Positions 1-11,279 of a stretch of DNA of 64,000 nt are shown in pieces. This DNA is from Liolophura sinensis. Its lineage: Eukaryota > Mollusca > Polyplacophora > Chitonida > Chitonidae. Location: NCBI RefSeq assembly GCF_032854445.1, contig NC_088296.1:2255246-2319245 (forward strand). Reading direction: 5' to 3'. The notes below the pieces were generated by a model. The model was given only the letters and a program-made list of their open reading frames with translations. It searched no databases and had not been told where the DNA came from. Every line of letters starts with the position of its first letter. Position 1 is the stretch's first letter. Made by a program: the position numbers and the translations under genes.

Positions 1-490
1 GATACAAACTGATGTGAGGCATACAGTAGGGTGGGCAAAATGGTACAGCCTAATGTGAGGTATACAGTAGGGTGGGCACAGAAGGCACAGACTAATTTGA
101 TGTATACAGTAAGGAGTGCACAAAAGACACAAACTAAATTCATGCATACAGCAGGGTGTGCCCAGTGGACACAGTAGGATGTGCACAGAAGAGACAAAAT
201 AATGTGAGGTATACAGCAGTGTGTGCACAAAAGACACAGACTGAAGTGAGGTATACCGTAGGGTGTTCCCAGCAGAGGCAGACTACTGTGAGGTATACAG
301 TAGAGAGTGCCCAGAAGACACAAACTAATGTGAGGTGTACACTAGTGTGTGCACAAAAGACACAGGCTAATGTGAGGTATGCAATTGTGTGTGTACAGAG
401 GAGAAAAAACTAATGTCAGGTACACAGTAAGGTGTGCCCTAAAGACACAGACTATAGTTGGGTGTGATCAGAGGATACAATCTAATGTGT
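1..490. repeat. 42-bp tandem repeat array
   Basis: About eleven diverged copies of a 42-base unit whose core reads TAATGTGAGGTATACAGTAG followed by GGTGTGCACA and an AAGACACAGAC-like segment. Because 42 is a multiple of three, part of the plus strand (156-413) stays open and reads as 14-residue repeats of the form CAQKTQTNVRYT. It runs off the left edge. The open frame follows from the period, and no sign of a gene was seen. Confidence 0.85.
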
Positions 491-719
491 AACGTAAAAC
501 AGTGTATGGTTCTTGTAAAGGGTACATTGGGCTCTGAAGTCAAGAAGCATTCATTAAGCCATCCTAGTAAATTTAATACCAATGTAAGCTGTATACTGCA
601 TTGTTTCCTAAAAAATAAATAAAAATGTCGTGTATACAGGAGTATGGTTTTAAACTAAAAATAGCAAAGGGAAGTTCATTGCAGAGTTATATATCAGCAG
701 TTGTACAGTTGAAGCACGG

Positions 720-2585
720 CAAATGGTAATGTCTACCTGGTATTTACAGTATGTGTACAAATCAGCAGGTGTAATGTTAGATCAAGACTGGTGTGTATGT
801 ATTCTTTAGTGTCTCGGTGATCTTTTTTGATGTATAGGACTGATAGTAGTGTACCTCTCGGTGTCCCTCGATGTTTACCGTATGTGTACAAATCAGCAGG
901 TGTAATGCTAGATCACGACTGGTGTGTATGTAGGTGTAGTGTTAGAACAGAACAGATAGCATATTTTACCCTGGGTGTCTGAATGATATTTGCCTGATGT
1001 GTACAAAGCAGCAGGTGTACTGTTAGGACAGACAGATAACATGTTTTACCCTTGTGTGTCAGAGAGATAGTTACCTGATGTGTAAAAATCAGCAGGTGTA
1101 CTGTTGGGACAAAACATATGACATATTTTACCCCTGGGTGCCAGAGTGATATTTACCTGATGTGTACAAATCAGCAGGTGTACTGTTAGGACAGAACAGA
1201 TAACATATTTTACCCCTGAGTGTCAGTGAAATTTACCTGATGTGTACAAATCAGCAGGTGTACTGTTAGGACAGAACAGATAACATATTTTACCCCTGAG
1301 TGTTAGTGAAATTTACCTGATGTGTACAAATCAGCAGGTGTACTGTTAGGACAGAACAGATAACATATTTTACCCCTGAGTGTTAGTGAAATTTACCTGA
1401 TGTGTACAAATCAGCAGGTGTACTGTTATGACAGAACAGATAACATATTTTACCCCTGAGTGTTAGTGAAATTTACCTGATGTGTACAAAGCAGCAGTTG
1501 TACTGTTATGACAGAACAGATAACATATTTTACCCCTGAGTGTTAGGGAAATTTACCTGATGTGTACAAAGCAGCATGTGTACTGTGAGAACAGAACAGA
1601 TAACATACTTTACCCCTGAGTGTTAGTGAAATTTACCTGATGTGTACAAATCAGCAGTTGTACAGTTAGGACAGAACAGATAACATATTTTACCCCTGAG
1701 TGTTAGTGAAATTTACCTGATGTGTACAAATCAGCAGTTGTACAGTAAGGACAGAACAGATAACATATTTTACCCCTGAGTGTTAGTGAAATTTACCTGA
1801 TGTGTACAAATCAGCAGTTGTACAGTTAGGACAGAACAGATAACATATTTTACCCCTGACTGTCAGTGAAATTTACCTGATGTGTACAAAGCAGCAGAGG
1901 TACTGTTAGGACAGAACATATTTTACTTTTGAATGTCTGAGTGATATTTATCGCAGCAGGTGTACTGTTAGGACAGAACAGAGAAAGTATTTTACCCCTG
2001 AGTGCCTGAGTGAGAGAGTGATATTTACCTGATGTGTACAAGTCAGCAGGTTGTACTGTGAGGACAGAACAGATAATATGTTCCACCCTGAGTGATATTT
2101 ACCTCATGTACAAATCAGCAGGTGTACTGTGAGGACAGAACAGATAATATGTTCCACCCTGAGTGATATTTACCTGATGTGTACAAGTCAGCAGGTTTAC
2201 TGTGAGGACAGAGCAGATAATATGTTCCACCCTGAGTGATATTTACCTGATGTGTACAAGTCAGCAGGTGTACTGTGAGGACAGAACAGATAATATGTTC
2301 CACCCTGAGTGATATTTACCTCATGTACAAGTCAGCAGGTGTACTGTGAGGACAGAACAGATAATATGTTCCACCCTGAGTGATATTTACCTCATGTACA
2401 AATCAGCAGGTGTACTGTGAGGACAGAACAGATAATATGTTCCACCCTGAGTGATATTTACCTCATGTACAAGTCAGCAAGTGTACTGTGAGGACAGAAC
2501 AGATAATGTGTTCCACCCTGAGTGATAATTACCCCATGTGTACAAATCAGCAGGTATACTGTGAGGACAGAACAGATAACACATT
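720..2585. repeat. Satellite array, 80-bp and 71-73-bp subfamilies
   Basis: Roughly 22 tandem units. From about 1,150 to 1,930 the period is 80 bases and copies are nearly identical; from about 2,030 to 2,580 it is 71-73 bases; the left part (720-1,150) is degenerate. On the plus strand each unit has the core ACCTGATGTGTACAAATCAG then CAGGTGTACTGT. On the minus strand the same unit reads as a pyrimidine tract ending in CTCACAG or CTAACAG, 24-26 bases, then CAG/GAG followed by GTAAAT, so it looks like a micro-exon between an acceptor and a donor. Confidence 0.9.
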
Positions 2586-3475
2586 GTGGCTTATTCCTCA
2601 GTGTTTGACCTGTGATGTTTAATCTATAACTGATAACAAAATATAGCCTATGTCAACTCTCATAATTAATAATGAAACAGGTATCTAAGTAAAATCTCGC
2701 CATAATTTGCTAGATTTAAATGTATTTAAACACATATTTCAAATGGAAAATAAAATAACTCTGATGTCTGTTTTATTATTAATATTAAAGGGTAGAGATT
2801 CGCGGTATTGTCGCCTATGTATTAGTAATTGTTTATCTACATGTATTTCCTCACTTTATAGAAGTTTGTTTTTAATATTTAAACATTTAACTCTCTTTTT
2901 AAAAAATCTACTGACGAAATTTGAATCTAGGACTTCTTTACTACTAATAATTCTGATGGATTTCTGGACTTTGGGGTATTGTGGCAAACAAAGTCACTTG
3001 GCAAGATATGTGCGGCGAGTTATCTCCCTTACTGGGCAAACAGCTCCGGTAGCATGATACTCCACGAATGACAACAGGCCCACTGCAGCTTCGCAGTGAA
3101 TTGTGTCTTCAAATGTGCCATAACTGTCAACTAAAATCAAGTGTCGGATAGAGGAAGGTATTGTTCTTGTTGTAGGTGATACGTTTCAAATAAATTAGAG
3201 TGCTAAAAGTCTGTATTTTAACCCAGTACTTTGTCTTTGTTGTACCCGTCATTTAGTGATGGATCCAAGTCGAAGCTCAACTTTTTTACACTGGCTAAAA
3301 AGGACAAAGATCTGTGTATAAATTACATTCGTGTCAGAAATATATGTCATTTTATTTCAAGAGATTGTGTTGAGCAAGTAAAACCACGGTATGTGTACAG
3401 GTATTTACACCTCAGTCTTACAGCGTGTGTTTATGGTTTGCTGTTGTTTATGCTGCTTCTGTTGTGTTTTTGCAG
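2586..3475. other. No recognised gene; probable intron upstream of the SPRY exon
   Basis: AT-rich sequence. An open frame at 2707-3057 (+) is rich in Leu, Ile and Ser with no recognised domain and is probably chance. The last 25 bases form a pyrimidine-rich tract ending TTTTTGCAG, the acceptor of the next exon. Confidence 0.5.
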
Positions 3476-4032
3476 AGCCGACGCTGAGATTCACAGAGAC
3501 AGACGACAGTGAGCTGAGAATCACTGACTGCGGCTGTGTGGTAAAGGGTGAGGGCTTGTCCTGGGGGATGTGGAGGAGAGCTGTGACAGACGGGCGTTAC
3601 CAGACGGGCAGGTACTACTGGGAGATACACATCACCTGTTCACATGGCTGTAACTGTCGTGTAGGAGTGATACAGGAGAGCTGTGGCGTGAGTGAGGAGA
3701 CAGACCCTGGCCGTAACTCCTGGTACATTGGGATGGTGTACAGTGGTGATAAGGTCGAGTATTATAGTCCCAGTGGTGGTGAGATCAAACCAGACTATCT
3801 ACAGTACAGACGTTACACACGACCTCATCACCTGGGTGTGTACCTGGACTGTGATAAACACACACTGACAGTCCTGGACTGTGACAACAACCAGGTAATG
3901 TACACTGACAGTGGTGTTGTCGTCACAGAGCCTCTCGTGCCATCGGTTGGGTTTTATGTCAGGTTTGGATCTGTGTCTGCTCGTCTGGTAACTTTGCCTC
4001 CAGTTCTCTGTGATATGATAAGCACTTCCTGA
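3476..4032 (+). CDS. B30.2/SPRY-domain protein, terminal exon (partial)
   Basis: This exon encodes about 185 residues forming one B30.2/SPRY domain, a beta-sandwich module that binds other proteins and is found in TRIM ligases and many invertebrate immune and signalling proteins. It opens with a PRY-like stretch (LRFTETDD... then GLSWGMWRR), followed by the SPRY hallmark GRYYWEIHI, a GNC-type strand with CRVGVI, the segment RNSWYIGMVY, and the late motif HHLGVYLDCDKHTLTVLDC. It ends ISTS-stop at 4030-4032. The start is set by a good 3' splice site (pyrimidine tract and TTTTTGCAG at 3475); the frame enters in phase 1. Reading further upstream gives an ATG at 3391 and a Cys/Leu-rich stretch that could imitate a signal peptide, but that stretch is the polypyrimidine tract. 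Upstream exons that would identify the subfamily (RING, B-box, other) were not found here. Confidence 0.82.
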
Positions 4033-4574
4033 CCATCGGGTAATTATTCATTACATCTTTTCCATCATATTGTAATTTGTTGAAATTGACTTTAATTAGG
4101 TTATTTTTTTTAAACAAACTGACCAGTTTGTGTATTGATGTTTTAGTTAATGTGAGCAGTGTGGCTAATTTAGTATGTATAGCTTGTTCTGCAAAGTGGT
4201 CAGTGATCTGTCACAAGCTTACATCTTGGTGTAGTTATACACAGTCTGTTTCACTTGTCCTGAACATCAGTGTCAGTTTTCTTCCAGACAAAATACATGT
4301 AGATAATGGCTGGGTAGTTTTATTTTTAGTAATGGAGACTTGTAAATCAGCATAATCAGGAGTGTCACTGAGCAAAACGGGCCACAGTTTATACATGACA
4401 ATACATATTGTCAACATGATAGGTGTAGTAATTCTTGTTGTGTTATGTAACTTTAGTTCCGAAGAAAAAACTAAATGAGAGAAATATCCCTTACCCTTTT
4501 AGGTTAGGCGAGAGCATTGGTTTTCCTTAATAATTATGTGGTAAATCTTCAACGTGAAAAATATCTATACCCTA
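4033..4574. other. 3' flank of the SPRY exon
   Basis: Probable 3'-untranslated and intergenic sequence. No convincing AATAAA lies within the first 500 bases; one is present near 4750 inside the following repeat. Nothing else recognised. Confidence 0.4.
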
Positions 4575-4945
4575 ACTTTCACCTGGTAGCATTCTGTACT
4601 TCCACATCCAGCTTGCACTTTTTTCTACAACATTCTCAAATTTTTTTTATCTGCAGTGGTGAAAATGAGGTCATAACATTTTCTTACCTTGGTAACATCT
4701 AGAGAGGTGGGTAATAACACCGGGAGAAAAATTTTCAGTTCTATCCAAAACAAATAAAATTCAGATGTATTTTATTTAGACATGTCAGATTCAAAGTAGC
4801 ACGGCAGAAATTTGTAGTGTATGCACAATTTAAGTGCCTCTGTGTCAGTTTTATCCTATCAGTCCTCCAACTTCAGTTCGGAGGCAAATCTTGGACCCAA
4901 TTTCCCGAATTGCACATGTGTAACCTATAACTAGGTCGAAGATTT
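4575..4945. repeat. Direct repeat, copy 1 of a ~370-bp duplicated segment
   Basis: Diverged copy of 5600-5970. Shared landmarks in the same order: TTTTCTCTACAACAT, ACATTTTCTTACCTT, GGTGGGTAATAA, CTTCAGTTCGGAGGC, and GCACATGTGTAACCTATAA. The copies are about 1,030 bases apart and clearly old. Confidence 0.75.
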
Positions 4946-5599
4946 CAAATGTTTTGTTAGTAATATCTTTATATGAATTTGGCACTAAAATCAAAATTTT
5001 ACATGGCTAATGACAAAATTCAAATTTCAGGGCTGTCTATAGTAGCCCAACTGGGTTTAAACTCTACATGTGAGTGTCTGAGATAGAATGTTTTGTGGAG
5101 AGTGGGGTTTAAATTTCTTTTCTGTCAAAAAATGATAGAAATGAACATTTACCCTGTATTTGCTAAAAATGCAACACTCGTTGTCCTTAGATGCTAAAAT
5201 TTGACCACCTCTTCCCAGCTGCGGAAGTTGTGTACACCAGAAGTTGTGTAAGAATTGCTAACCCTATCCCCACTTGTACATGTAGAAATGAATTAAAAAC
5301 ACAGAACAAATTTTTATTTTTATTGCTGCACAGACAGCACATTTAATCAAATTTCATCAAAGATAAGAAGCAGATCAACTTTCAGTAGAGGGAGCTGGGG
5401 TTTTAATGGTTGGGGATAACCCATGGTAATTACACAAAAAGTAGTCCAGTTAAGTTAAGACACTCACAACTTGACCAAATCACAATAAAGTTGATCAGGG
5501 TAAAATTGTTTGTTTTGTTTTTTTTTTAATTTTTCCTTACTATTTATGTAATAAATTTGTCAAATTCAACTTCAGAAATATATGTCCCCTACTAGACTT

Positions 5600-5970
5600 T
5601 CATGTCTTACCATAACATATCTGTATGCTTACCTGCAGTTTTCACTTTTCTCTACAACATATCGAAAATCAACCTAGCAATACCGCCATTTGCTTGAGCT
5701 GTGGTTATTGGAAGTGAAGTGAACATTTTCTTACCTTGTTAACTTTCATGGGGTGGGTAATAATACTGGGCAGAAAGATTTTAGTTTTATCTGAAACAAA
5801 AAAAAATTCCGATATAATTTAACTAAATGCAAAACAGCAGTACAGACATTTATAGTGTGTCTTTGTGTCAATTTTATCCAGTTTTATCAGCGCTTGTTCA
5901 CACTTCAGTTCGGAGGCATATACCTTGGACCCAGTTGCCCGAATGGCACATGTGTAACCTATAAGGTGTT
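5600..5970. repeat. Direct repeat, copy 2 of a ~370-bp duplicated segment
   Basis: Second copy of 4575-4945, ending at the same GCACATGTGTAACCTATAA landmark, after which the two diverge. No coding potential seen. Duplication or two insertions of one element are both possible. Confidence 0.75.
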
Positions 5971-6971
5971 CTAGAGGTATACTTGAGGCACATCTGAGGT
6001 GTACCCTTGAAGTGTAACATATCCGATGGTGTGTCTGAGATATACATGTACTTGGGGGTGTATGCCAGGTGTATTGAGGGTGTATCTGAGGTACTGCCAA
6101 TTATGCAAATGAATACCTCAAGTACACCTTCATGTATAACACACCTCAGGTATACTGTAGAAAGATTACAGAAAAATGTGATGCCTGACGTGTATCTGAA
6201 GTATAGCTGGAGGTATAGCTCAGGTATATGCTATTGGCAGGGTGGATGTACCTGAGTGTAACCTGAGTGTACCATTTAGCACACTGTTTTCACTTTTATT
6301 TTGACAGAAAACAATCCCAAAACACTTAGCTAATAATTGTATAAATTATAGATCAATTTAAGTTGTAAGTTTGTAAGTAATTGCAGTTCTTTGTTTAATC
6401 TGTGAATTGCAGATGATTTACAACAACAACAGTGATATATATTTATATGGGGCTTTCTAGCTTTTTGATCAAAATTTATTGCTCTGTATCCGTGCTCTGG
6501 GATTGGTCAGTATTTGCACACTGGATGTGGATAGTATGAGACAAAGCTTATAAATATTTAGTAAAGATTATTTTTGGACAAAAAACATTTGTAATTTTGT
6601 AGTCACCATCTTGTTTAAAGTAAAATGTCTGAATCTGATCTATTATTTTTAAACTTTCAAAAAGTGGCTGAGGTTTACCTCATGTAGGTGATCACTTAAT
6701 TATATAACAAAACTTTCAAATTTCTAAGGTGTTCCTGAAGGACATCATTCATTTTTTTTTAAGCTTTCAAAGTTTCAAAGGTGTACCTTAGGCACATCTT
6801 GTAACGTGTCTAAGTGTTGATTTGTTTCAAAGTTGCTAAGGTGTATTTGAGATATATTGTCTCATATTTAAATGCTGCTCTGTGTTCTTTAGGTATATCT
6901 GAGGTATAGGAATATGGTTGATTTGTACCTGAGGTGCAGTCCACCTCAAATAATATAGATGGGGTGCACAC
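5971..6971. repeat. Degenerate CTGAGGTATAC-type short repeats
   Basis: Loose repetition of CTGAGGTAT, GAGGTGTACC and their complements (CCTCAGGTATAC) on both strands, clearest at 5971-6270 and 6830-6970, and continuing after the SINE insertion at 7334-7400. Both orientations occur, so hairpins are possible. No gene seen. Confidence 0.55.
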
Positions 6972-6986
6972 CTCATCCATACCTCG

Positions 6987-7318
6987 ACCTTCCCGATAGC
7001 ACAGTTGGTAGAGCGTTTGTATCAAGAGGGGTACATCCAGGGTCAATCCTGGGTCGGGTCACACCTAAGAACTTGTTGTGACTTCCTCGCCTGGCGTCCA
7101 GTATTATGGGGAAGTGCAGCGACTGGTTGACCCGTATCAGTATAATGGCTCGGGTGGGCGGCTTACTTACCTTTGGTTAGTCGTCTCAGTGAGGCAGCAT
7201 TAAATAAAAGAGCAGTGGAAATCCGTCCAGCAACAAAAAGGCACATTACATGCATTCTAAGGACTTTATTTTCAGTGAAAATTGTTAAGTACGACGTTAA
7301 ACCCCAATCACTCATTCA
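6987..7318 (+). mobile_element. tRNA-derived SINE, family A, full length with target-site duplication
   Basis: A tRNA-like head (A-box region TAGCACAGTTGGTAGAGCG, B-box region GGGTCAATCC) is followed by a body containing ATAATGGCTCGGG and GTGGAAATCCGTCC, then GTTAAGTACGACGTTAAACCCC and a tail of ACTC repeats. The 15-base sequence CTCATCCATACCTCG occurs on both sides (6972-6986 and 7319-7333), a target-site duplication, though its first bases could also belong to the tail. A second copy is at 37781-38115; 3' fragments are at 39290-39430 and 63800-63880. Confidence 0.85.
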
Positions 7319-7596
7319 CTCATCCATACCTCGGACTAAGGTGTAGAAGAGGGATACACCCCAAACACCTCATTTATACTTAAGGGATATAACCTGTGCG
7401 CTTTCATTAAAGTTACCTTTTTTTAGCCTAACCCAACAGACCCTCCGATAAAGAGCCGTGCTTCAATTTTTTATTTTTTTTTCTATTTGAATAGATGTTT
7501 GTTTGAGAGAATCCAAAAAAAAAATCTCCATCGACCAATCATATTTTGTTCTGATAAGGTAGGGTTAATTCCATGTCCCAACAAAGCATTTTTGGT

Positions 7597-7786
7597 TAGC
7601 GTGCCAGCATGGCGCAATGATCCAGGAATCTCTCACCAATGCTGTCGCTGTGAGTTCAAGACCAGCTCATGCTGGCTTCCTCTCCGGCAGTACGTTGTCA
7701 TGTGCTTCTCTCAGGCTCTACCCGGTTTCCTCCAACCATAATGCTTGCAGCTCTCGTATATGTGAGTACGGCGTAAAACAAATAAC
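7597..7786 (+). mobile_element. tRNA-derived SINE, family B, degenerate copy
   Basis: Matches the 8983-9248 element: CAGGAATCTCTCACCAATGC, GTCGCTGTGAGTTCAAG, CTCATGCTGGCTTCCTCTCC, CCGGTTTCCTCC and GAGTACGGCGTAAAAC in order. The centre is partly deleted. Any open frame over this interval comes from the repeat. Confidence 0.85.
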
Positions 7787-8489
7787 TCAAATCTCGATAT
7801 CATTGTTTCCTGTATGTTTGGTTTTTGTTTTTACTTTGTTTGTTAAAACCTTGCCTTTATTAACGTATTGTCATTACATAGTTTGAGTAAATACATGAAT
7901 ATTGTTATGCATCAATGTATAAACATGCCATTTTAACATGTTTAACAGCTTTCTACACTCAATATAAACACGTTTACTTTACCATGTGTTGTCCCTAATA
8001 TATCCATACCATGACTGCGTAAATATCTGATATGCTTAATATAATGACACCTCTTTCATAGTAGACATATTTACTTCGCGATAAAAAAGAACAAAACGAG
8101 TTTTAAATGTATAACAGAAATGTGTTTAAAAACGAAACACTTATCTTAGTTTATAAGCAGTGTGAAGAAGGATGTTAAACATGTATATTATAAATATAGA
8201 CTTTTTTCTTAAATGAGATTTCCATGGAAGTGCTGTGATGTTAGATAATATGCATTACTGCACATTGTACTCACTGCCCAGGTAGATCCCTATCCTGTAA
8301 GTATTACATCGTGTCTGGTGATTATATATGATGACATTGTGATAACTTCGCCCTGTGCAAATGAGATGTTTTAACTGTTATGTGCTTGTCTAAACACATG
8401 TACATTGATTACATGCATGCTGTATATCAGTTGTGTAAGGATTTTGTTCAGAATGTAGTTTGTGTTTGGCTTGGGTGTGCTTAATCCGG
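7787..8489. other. No recognised feature
   Basis: AT-rich sequence with no supported exon, RNA gene or repeat. Confidence 0.4.
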
Positions 8490-8745
8490 TGAACTGATAT
8501 ATGTATAGTTGTTAAACCGTTTGGGTTTCCGTTTTCAAATTATGATGTAAACAATCCTGAGAAAAATTTTTCTTTCATCAATTTTTGTTGTGCATGTATT
8601 GAGCATTAATTAATGTATGTATTGCTGTTAAGCCGTGTATATTTGGGTTTTGTTTTTCAAATTATGATATAAACCATGCTGGGCACAATTTTTCTTCTAA
8701 CATCCTGATCAGTTTTGTTGTATAATTACCGAGCGTTGATTCTCT
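8490..8745. repeat. Diverged tandem duplication, ~130-bp unit
   Basis: Two adjacent copies share GTTAA(A/G)CCGT, TTTTCAAATTATGAT(G/A)TAAAC, CAATTTTTCTT-like and TTTTGTTGT blocks in the same order. No coding signal. Confidence 0.65.
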
Positions 8746-8982
8746 TTTATTGCATTCGTGTGTGAATAACTACACCATGGGCTTTCTCCTTCTTATGTTT
8801 TATTAACCTCATCCACATCTGTAGACCTACACGTCCTTAAAGTAAGTTGACATGTATAACATACACCCTGATATTATTTGCCTGTAAAACAGTCACAGCC
8901 AGCTTGCAATGGCACGTATCACTATGTGTGCTCTACAGAATGGGTAGACCGTTCCATTTTAAGGTTAACCTCAAAGACGACC

Positions 8983-9248
8983 GGGGGCCTCCGTGGCTCG
9001 GTCGGTTAGCGCGCTAGCGTAATGACCCAGGAGTCTCTCACCAGTACGGTCGCTGTGAGTTCAAGTCCAGCTCATGCTGGCTTCCTCTCCGGCCGTACGT
9101 GGGAAGGTTTGTCAGCAACCTGCGGATGGTCTTGGTTTTCCCCCGGGCTCTGCCCGGTTTCTTCCCACCGTAATACTGACCGCCGTCGTATAAGTGAAAT
9201 ATTCTTGAGCACGGCGGAAAACACCAATCAAATAAATAAATAAACAAA
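8983..9248 (+). mobile_element. tRNA-derived SINE, family B, full length with 12-bp target-site duplication
   Basis: Complete family-B element: head GGCCTCCGTGGCTCGGTCGG and GTTAGCGCGC, B box GAGTTCAAGTCC, body CTGCGGATGGTCTTGG and GGGCTCTGCCCGGTTTC, 3' end CGTCGTATAAGTGAAATATT with CTTGAGCACGGCGGAAAAC, and an AATAAATAAATA tail. TCAAAGACGACC flanks it at 8971-8982 and 9249-9260. This intact copy is the reference for the other family-B calls. Confidence 0.92.
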
Positions 9249-9567
9249 TCAAAGACGACCATTCGTCTCCTAGTTGATGTGTAGCTCATGTATCTGTGCG
9301 CTTAATATGATGTCGTGTGTGATTTTGCCAGGGTGTTTTTGGTTCAAAGTCCCCATACATTTATGTTAAAACACACAATAATGTGTCCATCTAAAACTAG
9401 CTGGAAAATCATTTTTTGATAACTTCGCAAATGTGAAAGTCTGACTTTGAGTAAATCTAGACCAGTGAGTATAATAAAATGCAATTAACGTCACTGCATT
9501 TTTTTTTTACACCTATTTCAGCTTTAGCCATAATGCAAGGGGGCGTGTAAATTGCTAGAAACAATTT

Positions 9568-9673
9568 AGAGTAAAACCCTGACTGAGGTAAACTGACAAG
9601 AGGTCGTATTTCGCCGGTTACGTGTGACCATTTGCCAGCTGTCGAACTGTTGTCACTGCTCTGGTTTTACTCT
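9568..9673. mobile_element. Short MITE with 11-bp terminal inverted repeats
   Basis: AGAGTAAAACC at 9568-9578 is inverted exactly as GGTTTTACTCT at 9663-9673. The interior holds GTGTGACCATTTGCCAGCTG and TGTTGTCACTGCTC, shared (partly in reverse orientation) with 15089-15145, 56585-56680, 60562-60715 and 63664-63776. It encodes nothing. Confidence 0.75.
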
Positions 9674-10054
9674 CTATGCTGTCCGTCTTTAATTATATTG
9701 TACCTGATTTACTTTACGGAGCGGCGTCATCACAAGCACTGTAGATTTGACGGGTTGTAGTCAAGATTATGAGGTCATCTATTAGCGTATTACGCCATTT
9801 CATCTGCTTGCAGTTATTTTGATGTCAGTTGTATTTGTGTTCATCAACAGGTATGATTCAGTGAAATCTTGCCATTGTCTGTCCTTTGTGTTCCAACATA
9901 CGATAAATAAAACTGAATGGTTGTGAATTTTGTACTTGTTGTTTTAACGGTTGAGTTAGTGTCAGTGAAATGTAGTAAAAAACTTAAAATCATGAACCGT
10001 ATTTGGTATTGTTACACACTGTTTTACGTATATACCATTTTCATATTTAACATA
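9674..10054. other. No recognised feature
   Basis: AT-rich sequence without a supported gene or repeat. Confidence 0.4.
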
Positions 10055-10770
10055 TTCAAGTCACCTGATGGGTATCTTATCAGTAGTGCAGGGTTTCCGT
10101 CTCTTTCTAATACCGAGTCCTAACATTACCTCGTGTGTATCTTCTCTGGGGAGCTGGTTTTCCCCTGTCTAATATCGTGTCCTCACATTATCGGATGGGT
10201 GTCTTCTCAGGTGTCATGAGTTTCGTCTCTCTCTGATACCTTGTCCGTATATTACCTGATGTGTATCTTCTCGGAAGGGCTGTTTACCCCTCCCTCTCTC
10301 TCTCTCTCTCTCTCTTTCTCTTTCTCTTTCTCTCTCTCTCTCTGTAATACCGGGTCTACACATTACCTGATGTGTAACTTCTCAGGAGGGCTGGTTTTCC
10401 TCTCTCTGTTAAATACCGGGTCCACACATTACCTAATGTGTATCTTCACATTACCTGATGTATGTCTTCTCGGGTGTCGTGGACTTCGTCTCTGTCTGAT
10501 AACTTTTCCATATATTACATGATGTGTGACTTCTCAGGAGGGCTGGTTTTCCTCTTTCTCTAGTAGCGGGTTCACACATTATCTGATGTGTATCTTCTCA
10601 GGAGAGGTGGTTTTCCCCTCTCTCTAATGCCGGATCGACACATTACCTGATGTGTAACTTCTCGGGAGAGCTGGATTTTCTCTCTTTCTACATGTAATAC
10701 CGCGTCCTTACATGTCTATAGTTCAACACGTACTGGGTTTCTTCCCTGGCTGACACCTTATTCACACATT
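10055..10770. repeat. Satellite array, ~60-70-bp unit, with an internal TC tract
   Basis: About ten diverged units with core CACATTACCTGATGTGTAT then CTTCTCAGGAGGGCTGG, a CT-rich segment and TAATACCGGGTC. A pure (TC)n/(TTTC)n tract lies at 10290-10342. The ACCTGATGTGTA core is the same as in the 720-2585 satellite; on the minus strand it reads TACACATCAGGTAA, a donor-like junction. Degenerate units may continue to about 10,950. Confidence 0.8.
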
Positions 10771-11217
10771 ACATGGTAAATGTACCCATCTTCTCTGCTG
10801 TGGTGCGTTTCCTCTCTCTCTGACGCCTGATCCAGACGTGAGACTGCCTAACTTGTATTTCTTGCTGTGCGAACAGTTCTGTTTTTTCTGATTCCGGACC
10901 CACATGTTACATGAGTTGTATGTTCGCAGGTGTTCACGACATATGCATATATGTTCACGATATATGTTCACGGCAAGAACATATCAAGAGACGGTGGCGT
11001 CCAGTTTAGACCTCACCAAAGATCGATATAAAGTTAGTAAAACAAATCAGATCCCTTAATATCGAAAGCCTCTAATACTGTCATTGCGTATTTAACGTGA
11101 TGACCATGTTCCAGACCTTTTAACGTCATGTCTGAAACAACGTTCTGTCAGTAAGAGATTTTACCTTTAATAATACGGACATGTTTTAAACTGTCATTAG
11201 TAGGACAACGATTAAAA

Positions 11218-11220
<3 letters not shown>
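10771..11220. other. No recognised gene
   Basis: Contains decayed satellite units to about 10,950 and a short ATATGTTCACG duplication near 10,940-10,970. No exon can be supported. Confidence 0.4.

Positions 11221-11278
<58 letters not shown>
11221..11278. repeat. (TA)n microsatellite
   Basis: An uninterrupted run of TA dinucleotides of about 58 bases. Confidence 0.98.

Positions 11279-11279
<1 letters not shown>

Noticed and set aside
156-413. 85-residue Cys/Gln repeat peptide
   Set aside because: Product of a 42-bp tandem repeat with an open phase; no start context, splice signals or known domain.
3391-3475. Signal peptide of the SPRY protein
   Set aside because: The Cys/Leu-rich residues are the translated polypyrimidine tract before a strong TTTTTGCAG acceptor.
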